Positions 16,346-24,203 of a stretch of 64,000 nucleotides of DNA are shown here, piece by piece. The notes beneath the pieces were generated by a model. That model saw nothing but the letters and a program-made list of their open reading frames with translations, was not told the DNA's origin and did no database searches. Where the stretch lies: contig JAFANP010000053.1 in assembly GCA_019232625.1 (NCBI GenBank), forward strand, positions 62,001 to 126,000. Direction: 5' to 3'. Numbering within the stretch: the first letter of the stretch is position 1; the number at the start of each line of letters is the position of its first letter. The stretch comes from Alphaproteobacteria bacterium. Lineage in GTDB: Bacteria > Pseudomonadota > Alphaproteobacteria > Sphingomonadales > Sphingomonadaceae. Position numbers and translations under genes: made by a program.

Positions 16346-17107
16346 ATGTTCCGCAAGCTTGTACTCGGGGCGGCGCTCGCCCTGACCGCCGCCGCCCCGG
16401 CTTCCGCCGCCACGCCGACGGAGAAGCCCGTCATCGTCCTCGTCCACGGCGCGTTCGCCGATGCGGCGAGCTGGCAGCGGGTGATCCCGATCCTGCAGCG
16501 CGACGGCTATGAGGTCACCGCGGTGGAGAACCCGCTTCAGTCGCTTGCGAGCGACGTCGAGTGGACGAAGCGCGTCGTCGACGCGCAGGCGAGGCCCGTC
16601 GTCCTCGTCGGCCATTCCTACGGCGGCGCGGTGATCACCGGCGCGGCCGCCGGCGACCCCAAGGTCAAGGCCTTGGTCTACGTCGCGGCCTTCGGGCCCG
16701 AGGCTGGCGAGCCGATCGGCGCGTTCGGGGAGAAATATCCGGTCAAGCTCGGCGCCGGCCTCAGGCCCGACACGGCCGGCTTCCTCTACATCGACCGAGG
16801 CCAGTTCCGCGAGCTGTTCGCGGCCGACCTGCCGGCGGCCGACGTCGCAGTGCTCGCCGCCTCGCAGAAGCCGGTGAAGGCCGACGTCTTCGGCGCCTCG
16901 GTGCCGCAGGCGGCGTGGAAGACCATCCCCTCCTGGTACATCGTCGCGACCGAGGACCATGCGATCAACCCGGACCTCGAGCGCTTCTACGCCAAGCGGA
17001 TGGGGGCGACGACCGTCGAGATCAAGTCGAGCCACGTGCCGTTCGTCTCGAACCCCGAAAAGGTCGCCCGGGTGATCGAGGAAGCGGCGCAGGCGGCGTC
17101 GCGGTAG
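16346..17107 (+). CDS. Secreted alpha/beta hydrolase (EstC-like)
   Basis: A 253-residue enzyme with a Sec signal peptide (cleavage after ASA near residue 21), so it acts in the periplasm. The motif LVHGAFADAASW, nucleophile Ser in GHSYGG and catalytic His in SSHVPF fit the salicylate esterase/hydroxynitrile lyase-like group of small hydrolases. The substrate is unknown. A good AGGAGA site lies upstream, and it is probably co-transcribed with the epoxide hydrolase. Confidence 0.82.
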   Translation: MFRKLVLGAALALTAAAPASAATPTEKPVIVLVHGAFADAASWQRVIPILQRDGYEVTAVENPLQSLASDVEWTKRVVDAQARPVVLVGHSYGGAVITGAAAGDPKVKALVYVAAFGPEAGEPIGAFGEKYPVKLGAGLRPDTAGFLYIDRGQFRELFAADLPAADVAVLAASQKPVKADVFGASVPQAAWKTIPSWYIVATEDHAINPDLERFYAKRMGATTVEIKSSHVPFVSNPEKVARVIEEAAQAASR

Positions 17108-17125
17108 AGCTCACTGTGTTTGGCT

Positions 17126-17247
17126 TGATCCGCTCATCCTGAGGAGGGACTGAGCCTGTCGAAGGCCCGTCTCGAAGGACCCGATCCGTGCGTCCTTCGA
17201 GACGCCGTTTCGACAGGCTCAACGGCTCCTCAGGATGAGCGGGATCA
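17126..17247. repeat. Nested imperfect palindrome, sphingomonad-type intergenic repeat
   Basis: The outer arms TGATCCGCTCATCCTGAGGA and its complement match with one base gained. Inner arms TGAGCCTGTCGAA/TTTCGACAGGCTCA and CGTCTCGAAGGAC/GTCCTTCGAGACG are also paired. The whole 122-bp element fills the gap between two hydrolase genes. Elements beginning like this recur in sphingomonad genomes and could act as a transcript-stabilising hairpin or terminator; that role is inference. Confidence 0.8.
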
Positions 17248-17292
17248 GTGCGTCAACGTAATTTCACAACGCCTTGGGTGGGAGAAGACGGC

Positions 17293-18279
17293 ATGGTCGA
17301 GAACATCGATCGGCGGCGCTTCCTGGGCGCGGCGGCGCTGACCGCTTTGGCGGCGCCGCTCGCTCCCGCCGCTTCCGGCATGCCCGGCTCCACCCTGAAG
17401 CGGGTCCAGGCCGGCCTGCTCGACGTCGCCTACGCCGGATGGGGCCCCGCCGCGGGTCCGCCGGTGATCCTGCTCCATGGCTGGCCTTACGACGTCCACG
17501 CCTTCGATGAGGTGGGGCCGATCCTCGCGGGCCAAGGATACAGGGTCGTCGCCCCCTACCTTCGAGGCTATGGCCCGACCCGGTTCCGCTCCCCCGACAC
17601 GATGCGCAACGGCCAGCCCGCGGCGCTCGCCGCGGACGTGATCGACCTCATGGATGCGCTTCGGATCCGGCGCGCCACGCTCGCCGGCTTCGACTGGGGC
17701 GCCCGCAGCGCCGACATCGTCGCGGCCCTCCGGCCGGAGCGGGTCGCGGGCCTCGTCGCGGTGAGCGGCTACCTGATCGGCAGCCAGGCCGCCGGCCGCA
17801 AGCCGCTTCCGCCCGAGGCCGAGCATCAATGGTGGTACCAATATTATTTCGCCACCGAGCGCGGCCGGCTCGGCTACGAGCAGGACCGCCGCGCCTTCAA
17901 CAAGCTCATCTGGAAGCTCGCCTCGCCCCGATGGGCCTTCGACGACGCGACGTTCGAGCGCTCGGCCGCCGCCTTCGACAATCCCGACCATGTCGCCATC
18001 GTCGTCCACAATTACCGCTGGCGCCTCGGCCTGGCCGAGGGCGAGCCCCGCTACGACGACCTCGAGCGCCGCCTCGCCGGCGCCCCGACGATCGCGGTGC
18101 CGACGATCACCCTGGAAGGCGACGCCAACGGCGCCCCCCATCCCGATCCCGCCGCTTATGCCGCGAAGTTCATAGGGCGGTACGAACATCGCACCATCGA
18201 AGGCGGGATCGGCCACAACCTGCCGAAGGAGGCCCCGGCGGCCTTCGCCAAGGCCGTGCTGGACGTGACGAAGCCTTAG
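17293..18279 (+). CDS. Exported alpha/beta hydrolase (epoxide hydrolase/dehalogenase-like)
   Basis: A 328-residue protein with a twin-arginine signal (DRRRFLGAAALTALAAP) near its start. The fold shows HGWPYDVHAF, the nucleophile Asp in FDWGARS and the His in GIGHNLPKE, which fits the epoxide hydrolase/haloalkane dehalogenase group. The ATG at 17293 has GGGAGAAG eight bases upstream; 15 more codons are open upstream but would run into the palindromic repeat. It is the third hydrolase in a row and the second with a Tat signal, which suggests periplasmic breakdown of a related set of compounds. Confidence 0.8.
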   Translation: MVENIDRRRFLGAAALTALAAPLAPAASGMPGSTLKRVQAGLLDVAYAGWGPAAGPPVILLHGWPYDVHAFDEVGPILAGQGYRVVAPYLRGYGPTRFRSPDTMRNGQPAALAADVIDLMDALRIRRATLAGFDWGARSADIVAALRPERVAGLVAVSGYLIGSQAAGRKPLPPEAEHQWWYQYYFATERGRLGYEQDRRAFNKLIWKLASPRWAFDDATFERSAAAFDNPDHVAIVVHNYRWRLGLAEGEPRYDDLERRLAGAPTIAVPTITLEGDANGAPHPDPAAYAAKFIGRYEHRTIEGGIGHNLPKEAPAAFAKAVLDVTKP

Positions 18280-18310
18280 AGGGCCTGGGCCTGGGGACGG
18301 TATCAGCCCT

Positions 18311-18424
18311 GGGGACAGTTACTTTTCCGAAGGCCCGTATCAGCTTTCCGCTGTCTTTCGGAAAAGTAACTGTCCCCAAACGCGGGAAAAGTAACTGTCC
18401 CCAAACGCGGGTCCCAAACGCGGG
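18311..18424. repeat. GGGGACAGTTACTTTTCC palindrome plus direct repeats
   Basis: Arms at 18311-18332 and 18355-18377 form a 22-bp stem with one extra T. The right arm is then repeated directly with its AAACGCGGG tail at 18385-18411 and partly again at 18412-18424. This AAAGTAACTGTCCCC sequence is known from repeats next to REP-associated transposases in many bacteria; no transposase is present here. It may double as a terminator for the hydrolase gene upstream. Confidence 0.75.
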
Positions 18425-18460
18425 TGTCGCCGAGCGCGGGTCGGGTCGAACGGTGTGGGA

Positions 18461-18545
18461 TCATCCCCGGCTTGATCCGGGATACATCTTCAATGTCCCG
18501 GAATCCGAGGAGAAAGGTGGAGGCCGGATCGAGTCCGGCATGACG
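18461..18545 (-). repeat. Dispersed intergenic repeat, copy A
   Basis: Read leftward, this begins GTCATGCCGGACTCGATCCG and shares its first ~35 bases with the element at 30312-30378, with a second GATCCCGGG-type arm further on. It lies between the convergent hydrolase and emrA-like genes. Together with the palindrome before it, it fills the 18280-18608 gap, where I see no gene. Confidence 0.65.
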
Positions 18546-18608
18546 AAACCCTTCACGCCGGCTCCAGTGCCCGATCGGCGTCGACGATCGTATCGAAGGC
18601 CTTCGGGG

Positions 18609-19808
18609 TCATGTCCTCGGCTCGGTGTCGATCGCCGCCTCGACCGACATGCCGGGCCGAAGCCGGGCCGTGAGCGGCTGGCCGGGATCGATCCGGATGC
18701 GCACTCCGATCCGCTGCGGCACCTTGATGAAATTGCCGGTTGCGTTGTCGGGACGGAGCACCGAGAATTCGGAGCCCGCCGCCGGCGATACCCTTTCCAC
18801 ATGCCCGGCGAAGCGGGCGCCGCCGAGGGCATCGACGGTGAAGGAGACCGGCTGGCCCTCGACGATCCGCCGCGTCTGGGCTTCCTTGAAGTTGGCGATC
18901 ACCCACCGTTCCTCGGGCACGAGCACGAGCAGGCTGGTGCCGTTGGTGACATATTGGCCGAGCCGGACGGCGACCTCGCCGACCCGCCCGTCCTCCGGCG
19001 CCCGGATGAGGCTGTGGTCGAGGTCTATCTGGGCCAGCCGGAGCTGGGCCCGCGCCGCCTCGACCTGGGCGACCAGAGCGGCACGATTGACCTCGACGCT
19101 TCGCACGTCCTGTCGTGCGATGTCGCCTCCGGCCAGCGACTGCTGGACGGCGGCCTGCGCCTGGCGAAGCGCGGCGAGGTCGCGGTCGCGGTCGTGGCGG
19201 GTCACCCAGCCTTTCTCGGCCAGCTCCTCGGTGCGGTTCATGTCGGCCTGGGCGCGCTCGAGCTGGGCGCGGGCGTTGGTGAGCTCGGCGCCGCGCGACT
19301 CCACGCCGGCGAGACGGGAGGCATGGGCCTGGTCGCTGTTGGCGAGGTCGGCGAGCCTTGCGTCGACCGCCGCCTCGGCCTGGGCGACGCGGGCGCGGTA
19401 GATGCTGTCGTCGATCCGGGCGAGTATCTCGCCGCGGCGGACGAGCTGATAGTCGCGCACCTTGACCTCGACGACATAGCCGCTGACCTGGGGCGCGATC
19501 ACCGTCGTGCGGCCGCGGACATAGGCATTGTCGGTCGAAGCCTCGCCGCCGAAGGGCGGCAGGCCCCAGGCGTAGAGCACGGCCAGCGCCGCCGCGGCGG
19601 CGACCGCGACGATCAGCAGCCAGCCGGCCGGGCGGCGCTTGGGCGGCGACCAGGTCGCGGGGGGAGGCGGGGCGACCGGCGCCGGCGCCTCGGGCGCGGC
19701 CGCTTCGGGCTCGGGCTCGGGGACGGGATCCGGGGCGGGCGGCCTGGCGATGACGGGCTCGGCCTCCTCGACGGGGCGTTCGGCTTCGATCGTTGCGACA
19801 TCGGTCAT
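18609..19808 (-). CDS. emrA: HlyD/EmrA-family membrane fusion protein
   Basis: A 399-residue periplasmic adaptor of a tripartite efflux pump. It has a Pro/Ala/Glu-rich cytoplasmic N-terminus (residues 10-65), one transmembrane helix (GWLLIVAVAAAAALAVLYAW), a biotinyl-lipoyl half-motif (TVIAPQVSGYVVEV), a long coiled-coil hairpin (residues 140-240) and the second half-motif SLIRAPEDGRVGEV. The start overlaps the EmrB-like stop as ATGA, so the two are co-translated. No TolC-type outer membrane gene lies beside it. The cargo is unknown. Confidence 0.88.
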   Translation of the reverse strand: MTDVATIEAERPVEEAEPVIARPPAPDPVPEPEPEAAAPEAPAPVAPPPPATWSPPKRRPAGWLLIVAVAAAAALAVLYAWGLPPFGGEASTDNAYVRGRTTVIAPQVSGYVVEVKVRDYQLVRRGEILARIDDSIYRARVAQAEAAVDARLADLANSDQAHASRLAGVESRGAELTNARAQLERAQADMNRTEELAEKGWVTRHDRDRDLAALRQAQAAVQQSLAGGDIARQDVRSVEVNRAALVAQVEAARAQLRLAQIDLDHSLIRAPEDGRVGEVAVRLGQYVTNGTSLLVLVPEERWVIANFKEAQTRRIVEGQPVSFTVDALGGARFAGHVERVSPAAGSEFSVLRPDNATGNFIKVPQRIGVRIRIDPGQPLTARLRPGMSVEAAIDTEPRT

Positions 19809-21451
19809 GACGACGTTCCTTGGGCGGCGGCTTGCCTGGCCCATTTGGCGTTGAGGAAGATCAGCCCGGCGACCAGGGCCGCGGTCGCGAGGGCGATCAG
19901 TGTGACGAACAGGAAGGTGTCGTCGTAGGCGAGCACGCCGGCCTCGCGATTGAGCGCCTGGGTCAGCTGGCCGGCGCCCTGAAGGCTGCGGCTCGCCGGG
20001 TCGGCCAGCGCGCCCGAGACGGCGCCCGCGCCGGCCTGGAGACGGTCGGCGAGGGCGACGTTCCCCGCATTCAGCTGCTCGGCCAGCGCCGCGGCATGGG
20101 CGCGGGCATGGGCGGTCTGATAGGTTCCGAGGAGGGCCGAGCCGGCGATCCCGCCGATATTCTGGCTCGTGCTGAACACCACCAGGACGCTGATCAGATG
20201 GTTGGGGCCGCGCAGCAGGACCTGGACGAACACGTAGAGGAAGGCCGCCGCGATGAACAAGGCGGTGCCGAAGCCGATCAGCGCCTGGCTGAGATAGAGC
20301 TGGCCGGGCCGGGTCAGGCTGGTGGCGTGGCTGTCGAGCCAGGCCGCGAGCGCGATGCAAAGGGTGGCGGCGAGAACGAGGTGGCGAAGCCGCTCCGGCT
20401 TCTGAGGATCGATCGCGAGGGCGATGACGATCGTGCCCAGCGCCATCGCGGCCACCACCAGTCCGAACAGCGATCGCAACTGGTCGTTGGTGAGCCCGCT
20501 CGAGGTGAGGAGGCCGACCGAGCCGTAGGTCTGCTCGGCGAGGGCCAGGCGGACCAAGACGGCGATGACGACGAAGCGGAGCATCAGGCCGCCGCTCAGC
20601 CAGTCGATCAGAAGCAGCGGCCGCTCGCGCGCCCGTTCGATCAGGATCGCGCCCGTCAGCAGGGGAATGGCCGCGGCGAGCATCCAGCCGAGCCACGGCG
20701 CGTCGAACCACCATTGCAGGCGCCCCTGGCTCAGCACGCCGGCGATCAGCAGATAGCCGGGGACCGCCAAGGCGATCGTGGCGAAGTCGAGCGGCTCGAA
20801 GACCCTGCTGCGCTCGCCCGGCGGGATCCGGACCAGGTTGATCAGGAGCAGGCTGACCAGGGCGACGGTGAGCTCGGTCAGGGCCAGTCCCCGCCAGGAG
20901 GAATGGGCCAGAAACTCGACCGGGACCATGCGCGCGAGCGGCGTTCCGAATTGCGGGATGACGATGGCGACGCCGAGGGCGTGCGGGCGGTGTTGCGGCG
21001 CGACGACCTGAAGCAGGTCGTAGATGGTGATGGCGATGAGGGCGGCCCCGGCGAGGCCGCTCGTGGCCCTCACCGCGGCCATTGCGGGGAAACCGGGCGC
21101 GGCCAGCTGGACCAGGGTCGCAAGCGCGTAAAGGGCGAGCAGGGCCTGGGTCACGGCGTGGAAGCCGAACTGGATCCGGGCCTTGACGAGCAGCAGGTTG
21201 GCGCTCGCGTTCATCCCGATGAAGACGGCCGGAAGCCAGGCCGCCTCGGCGCTGTAGAGACCGGCGCTGCCGGCGACGACGGAGCTGTTGACGTTGACCA
21301 GGGCGTTGCCGAACGTGGCGGCGATCCCGGAGAACAGGGCCGCGCCGAAATAGGCCGTCTTGCGCCAGGAAGGATGGCGCGGCGTGAACGGCCCGCCGGG
21401 GAAGAGCGGCCGCTCGTGGGGCTCAAACTGGTAGGCGACCGCCGCGCTCAT
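19805..21451 (-). CDS. emrB: EmrB/DHA2-type major facilitator efflux transporter
   Basis: A 548-residue inner membrane protein with about 14 hydrophobic segments, the number expected of DHA2 drug:proton antiporters. Residues 440-500 form a hydrophilic Ala/Gln-rich periplasmic stretch before the last helix, a common feature of the family when paired with an EmrA adaptor. It is nine bases downstream of the SDR gene and overlaps the adaptor gene, forming one three-gene leftward operon. Confidence 0.85.
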   Translation of the reverse strand: MSAAVAYQFEPHERPLFPGGPFTPRHPSWRKTAYFGAALFSGIAATFGNALVNVNSSVVAGSAGLYSAEAAWLPAVFIGMNASANLLLVKARIQFGFHAVTQALLALYALATLVQLAAPGFPAMAAVRATSGLAGAALIAITIYDLLQVVAPQHRPHALGVAIVIPQFGTPLARMVPVEFLAHSSWRGLALTELTVALVSLLLINLVRIPPGERSRVFEPLDFATIALAVPGYLLIAGVLSQGRLQWWFDAPWLGWMLAAAIPLLTGAILIERARERPLLLIDWLSGGLMLRFVVIAVLVRLALAEQTYGSVGLLTSSGLTNDQLRSLFGLVVAAMALGTIVIALAIDPQKPERLRHLVLAATLCIALAAWLDSHATSLTRPGQLYLSQALIGFGTALFIAAAFLYVFVQVLLRGPNHLISVLVVFSTSQNIGGIAGSALLGTYQTAHARAHAAALAEQLNAGNVALADRLQAGAGAVSGALADPASRSLQGAGQLTQALNREAGVLAYDDTFLFVTLIALATAALVAGLIFLNAKWARQAAAQGTSS

Positions 21452-21460
21452 GGCCGCCGC

Positions 21461-22261
21461 TCAGGCCGGAACGAGGCCGGCTTCGAGATAACGGGCGGCC
21501 GGCGAGCGCCCCGACAGGTTCGGCCCGAGCGCCCCGCGGGCGCTCTCGAAGGCTTGCCAGTCGGAGAGCGAGGGCAAGGACGGGATCGTCACGCCCTCGC
21601 CGGAGTCGAGGCCGGCCAGCGCGGCGTCGACCATGTCGCCGACCTCCATCACCTTGTCGGCGGGGACGGCGCCCAGATCGCGGCCGGACCGCTCCCATAT
21701 CTCGGTGCGGGTGATTCCGGGCAGGACGGCCTGCACGGTCACGCCGCGCGGCGCGAGCTCCGCCGCGAGGCCCTGCGAGAAGGTGAGCACGAACGCCTTG
21801 GAAGCGGCGTAGGTCGGCTCGAACCGCTCGGGGGCGAGCGACGTCACCGATCCGATGTTGACGATGATGCCCTTGCCGCGGCCGGCGAACGCATCGGCGG
21901 CCGCGCCGGCGAGGCGGGTCAGAGCGACGACGTTGAGCCGGAGGAGCGACTCGACCAGAGCCGGATCGGCGCCGACGAAGGCGGTCGGTCCGGCGATGCC
22001 GGCATTGTTGACCAGAAGCGAGATGGCGGGATCGGTGCGAAGCGCCGTCTCGACGCGCGCCAGGGCCTCGCCGTCGCCCAGGTCGGCCGGGAGGGTCTCG
22101 ACCGAGACTCCGTGGCGCGCCTCGAGCTCGGCGGCGGCGGCTTCGAGCCGCTTCGCGTCGCGGGCGACGAGGATGAGGTCGTAGCCGCGCCCGGCGAGCC
22201 GATCGGCATAGGTGGCGCCGATTCCGCTCGATGCGCCGGTAATGAGAGCCTTGTTCGCCAT
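21461..22261 (-). CDS. Short-chain dehydrogenase/reductase
   Basis: A 266-residue classical SDR with the NAD(P) motif TGASSGIG, the structural NNAG, an active-site Ser in NIGSVTS and the catalytic YAASK. It reduces or oxidises a carbonyl/alcohol of unknown identity. The ATG at 22261 is preferred over 22267 because AAAGGG is then properly spaced. It heads the operon with the EmrB/EmrA pair, hinting that the pump and enzyme deal with the same compound. Confidence 0.85.
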   Translation of the reverse strand: MANKALITGASSGIGATYADRLAGRGYDLILVARDAKRLEAAAAELEARHGVSVETLPADLGDGEALARVETALRTDPAISLLVNNAGIAGPTAFVGADPALVESLLRLNVVALTRLAGAAADAFAGRGKGIIVNIGSVTSLAPERFEPTYAASKAFVLTFSQGLAAELAPRGVTVQAVLPGITRTEIWERSGRDLGAVPADKVMEVGDMVDAALAGLDSGEGVTIPSLPSLSDWQAFESARGALGPNLSGRSPAARYLEAGLVPA

Positions 22262-22382
22262 CGCCATCCCTTTCGAAGCGGCGGACCGGGCCCGCGGAGG
22301 GGGCGGCTTGGGCTCCGGCCCGCCGGCACCCGCAGGACTGGGTGCGATGGGAGGAAGATGGAGGAGCGCGGCCCCGGCCGCC

Positions 22383-22420
22383 ATCAGACGAGGGGGCGGG
22401 CGGGCTCATATGTTGGTATG
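22383..22420 (-). promoter_or_regulatory. CATACCAACATATG operator plus -10-like TCTGAT, facing SDR-efflux operon
   Basis: The 14-bp motif (22407-22420) is followed leftward after 18 bases by TCTGAT (22383-22388), pointing at the SDR start 146 bases from the motif. The motif lies inside a larger perfect inverted repeat, GGCGGGCTCATA / TATGAGCCCGCC (22399-22428), around the loop TGTTGG. That repeat could also serve as the terminator of the hydrolase gene upstream. Confidence 0.6.
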
Positions 22421-22462
22421 AGCCCGCCGCCCGGGTCCCGAGCCACCGCTCCCTGCCTCGGC

Positions 22463-23341
22463 TCAGGCCTCGACCAGGCGGGATCTGGCTTGCGGCGAGG
22501 CGGGCTCGTCCTCGCCGCGGATGAACGCGAGCAGATCCGGGTTGATGACGTCCGCGTGGGTGGTCGCCATGCCGTGGGGAAACCCCTCGTAGGTCTTGAG
22601 CGTGCCTTTGCTGAGCAGCTTCACCGCCAAAGGCGCCGAATCGGCATAGGGCACCACCTGGTCGTCGTCGCCGTGCATCACCAGCACCGGCACCTCGATC
22701 GCTTTCAGATCGTCGGTGAAGTCGGTTTCCGAGAAGGCCTCGACGCAGTCGTAATGCGCCTTGACGCCGCCCATCATGCCTTGCCGCCACCAATTGCGGA
22801 TCACGCCCTCCGACACGCGCGCGCCCGGCCGGTTGAAGCCGTAAAAGGGGCCCGAGGCGATATCGAGGAAGGTCTGGGCCCGGTTGCCGGCCGTCCCGGC
22901 CCGGAAGCCGTCGAACACGTCGATCGGCAGTCCGCCGGGATTGGACTCCTTGCGGATCATCACCGGGGTCACGGCGCCGATCAACACCGCCTTGGCTACC
23001 CGGCCCGGCTTGGCACGGGCGACGTAACGGGCGACCTCGCCGCCGCCGGTCGAGTGGCCGACATGAATTGCGTTGCGAAGAGAGAGCGCCTCGACCAGCT
23101 CGGCGACGTCGGCCGCATAAGTGTCCATGTCGTTGCCGCTGTCGGTCTGGCTCGACCGGCCGTGGCCGCGGCGATCGTGGGCGACCACCCGAAAGCCCTC
23201 GCCGAGGAAGTACATCATCTGCGCATCCCAGTCGTCCGCGCTGAGCGGCCAGCCGTGATGGAAGACGATCGGCTGCGCGTCGCGCGGACCCCAGTCCTTG
23301 TAGAAGATCTCGGTCCCGTCTTTCGTTCTGATCGTCGGCAT
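22463..23341 (-). CDS. Alpha/beta hydrolase of the cofactor-free haloperoxidase/arylesterase type
   Basis: A 292-residue cytoplasmic enzyme. Key features are FHHGWPLSADDW, the nucleophile Ser in GHSTGGGE, an acid in MHGDDDQVVP and the His in GFPHGMATTH. These define the non-haem chloroperoxidase-like group, which act as esterases in vivo and as perhydrolases in vitro. It carries no signal peptide, unlike the hydrolases at 15-18 kb. AAAGGA precedes the ATG. Confidence 0.85.
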   Translation of the reverse strand: MPTIRTKDGTEIFYKDWGPRDAQPIVFHHGWPLSADDWDAQMMYFLGEGFRVVAHDRRGHGRSSQTDSGNDMDTYAADVAELVEALSLRNAIHVGHSTGGGEVARYVARAKPGRVAKAVLIGAVTPVMIRKESNPGGLPIDVFDGFRAGTAGNRAQTFLDIASGPFYGFNRPGARVSEGVIRNWWRQGMMGGVKAHYDCVEAFSETDFTDDLKAIEVPVLVMHGDDDQVVPYADSAPLAVKLLSKGTLKTYEGFPHGMATTHADVINPDLLAFIRGEDEPASPQARSRLVEA

Positions 23342-23669
23342 CGGGGTTCCTTTCTCAATCCTTCGCCAGGGCCTTTCGGATAGGCCTCGGCCGGCTCGTC
23401 GCCCTCGACGAGGTCGGCCCCCGCCTGTGCGAAGGCCTGGAAAGCGGCGACGGTTTCGAGGACGCCGTCTCGTTTCCCCCCTCCGTCTGGAGAGCAGAAG
23501 GTGAGGACGCGGACGGCTGGGTAGGAGGGGGCGGGGCCTGCCGTCCGCGTCCTCGAAGACCCGATTCTACAGACCGGGGCTCCGCCCGCCAGTGTACGTT
23601 GGTATGGGTCGGACGGGCGCTCTGGTGAGCGCTGGCCGAGAACGGCCGGATGTGAGACTATGCCGCCGC
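23342..23669. other. Intergenic region with a 15-bp inverted repeat
   Basis: No gene is supported across these 328 bases. GAGGACGCGGACGGC (23503-23517) and its exact complement (23540-23554) form a long stem around a 22-base loop. The part next to the hydrolase (about 23350-23480) reads on the minus strand like a short coding remnant (LETVAAFQAFAQAGADLVEG), but it has no start or ribosome-binding site. A CATACC motif lies at 23593-23606. Confidence 0.5.
23564..23606 (-). promoter_or_regulatory. CATACC/TATG motif copy between hydrolase and sigma factor genes
   Basis: TGTACGTTGGTATG (23593-23606; complement CATACCAACGTACA) lies 64 bases before the sigma factor ATG and 252 bases from the leftward hydrolase. 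A TAGAAT hexamer (23564-23569) lies leftward after 23 bases, so the orientation toward the hydrolase is more likely, but the spacing is unlike that at the strong sites. Confidence 0.4.
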
Positions 23670-24203
23670 ATGGAGGGAAAGGAGCAGGGCCGCGCCTGGC
23701 GTGCCGTGCTCGCCGAGGAGGCGGGACCGGTCCGCCGCTGGCTCACCCGCTACTTCAGACGCCGGGTTCGGGACGGGTCGGAAGTCGAGGATCTGGTGCA
23801 GGATGTCTTCGTGCGCATCGCCGCGAGGGACAGCCCGGAGCCCATCGAGAATCTCGGCGGCTATGTGATCAGGACCGCGTCGAGCGTCCTCGCGGATCGC
23901 GGCCGGCGCCGGGAGACTCGCCGCGCCGACCTCCATGTCGCCTTCGATTCCGACCTCCACGCCGATGAGGAAATCGATCCCGAGCGCGTCTTGAGCGGTA
24001 AAGAAGATTTGAATGCAGCGACCGCGGCTCTCCTGTCCCTGCCCGAACGCACACGCACGGTCTTCGTGCTACGGCGGCTGGAAGGCTACAGGCATCGCGA
24101 CATCGCCGCTCGTCTGGGCATCTCCGTCAGCGCGGTGGAGAAGCACATGGTGAAGGCGATCCGTCACCTCGCCGTCGAGATGGAGAAGCGCCGTGGTTCG
24201 TGA
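23670..24203 (+). CDS. FecI-type ECF RNA polymerase sigma factor
   Basis: A 177-residue ECF sigma factor. Region 2 (WRAVLAEEAGPVRRWLTRYFRRRV ... EVEDLVQDVFVRIA) occupies residues 9-55, and region 4 with its helix-turn-helix (LPERTRTVFVLRRLEGYRHRDIAARLGISVSAVEKH) the C-terminal third. The ATG at 23670 starts just before region 2; longer frames upstream lack support. It overlaps the FecR-like gene by 11 bases. In FecI systems the sigma factor is freed when a TonB receptor binds its ligand and then switches on that receptor gene, here the leftward gene ending at 26004. Confidence 0.85.
   Translation: MEGKEQGRAWRAVLAEEAGPVRRWLTRYFRRRVRDGSEVEDLVQDVFVRIAARDSPEPIENLGGYVIRTASSVLADRGRRRETRRADLHVAFDSDLHADEEIDPERVLSGKEDLNAATAALLSLPERTRTVFVLRRLEGYRHRDIAARLGISVSAVEKHMVKAIRHLAVEMEKRRGS

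Noticed and set aside
19820-23383. An 1187-codon plus-strand frame opposite emrA, emrB, SDR and hydrolase genes
   Set aside because: It is a shadow of GC-rich coding DNA on the minus strand: the product is Gly/Arg/Glu-rich with no domain, while the minus-strand genes have clear motifs.
23350-23480. Possible coding remnant upstream of the haloperoxidase-like gene
   Set aside because: About 40 codons read sensibly on the minus strand, but there is no start, ribosome-binding site or recognisable family, so it is mentioned only in the intergenic entry.
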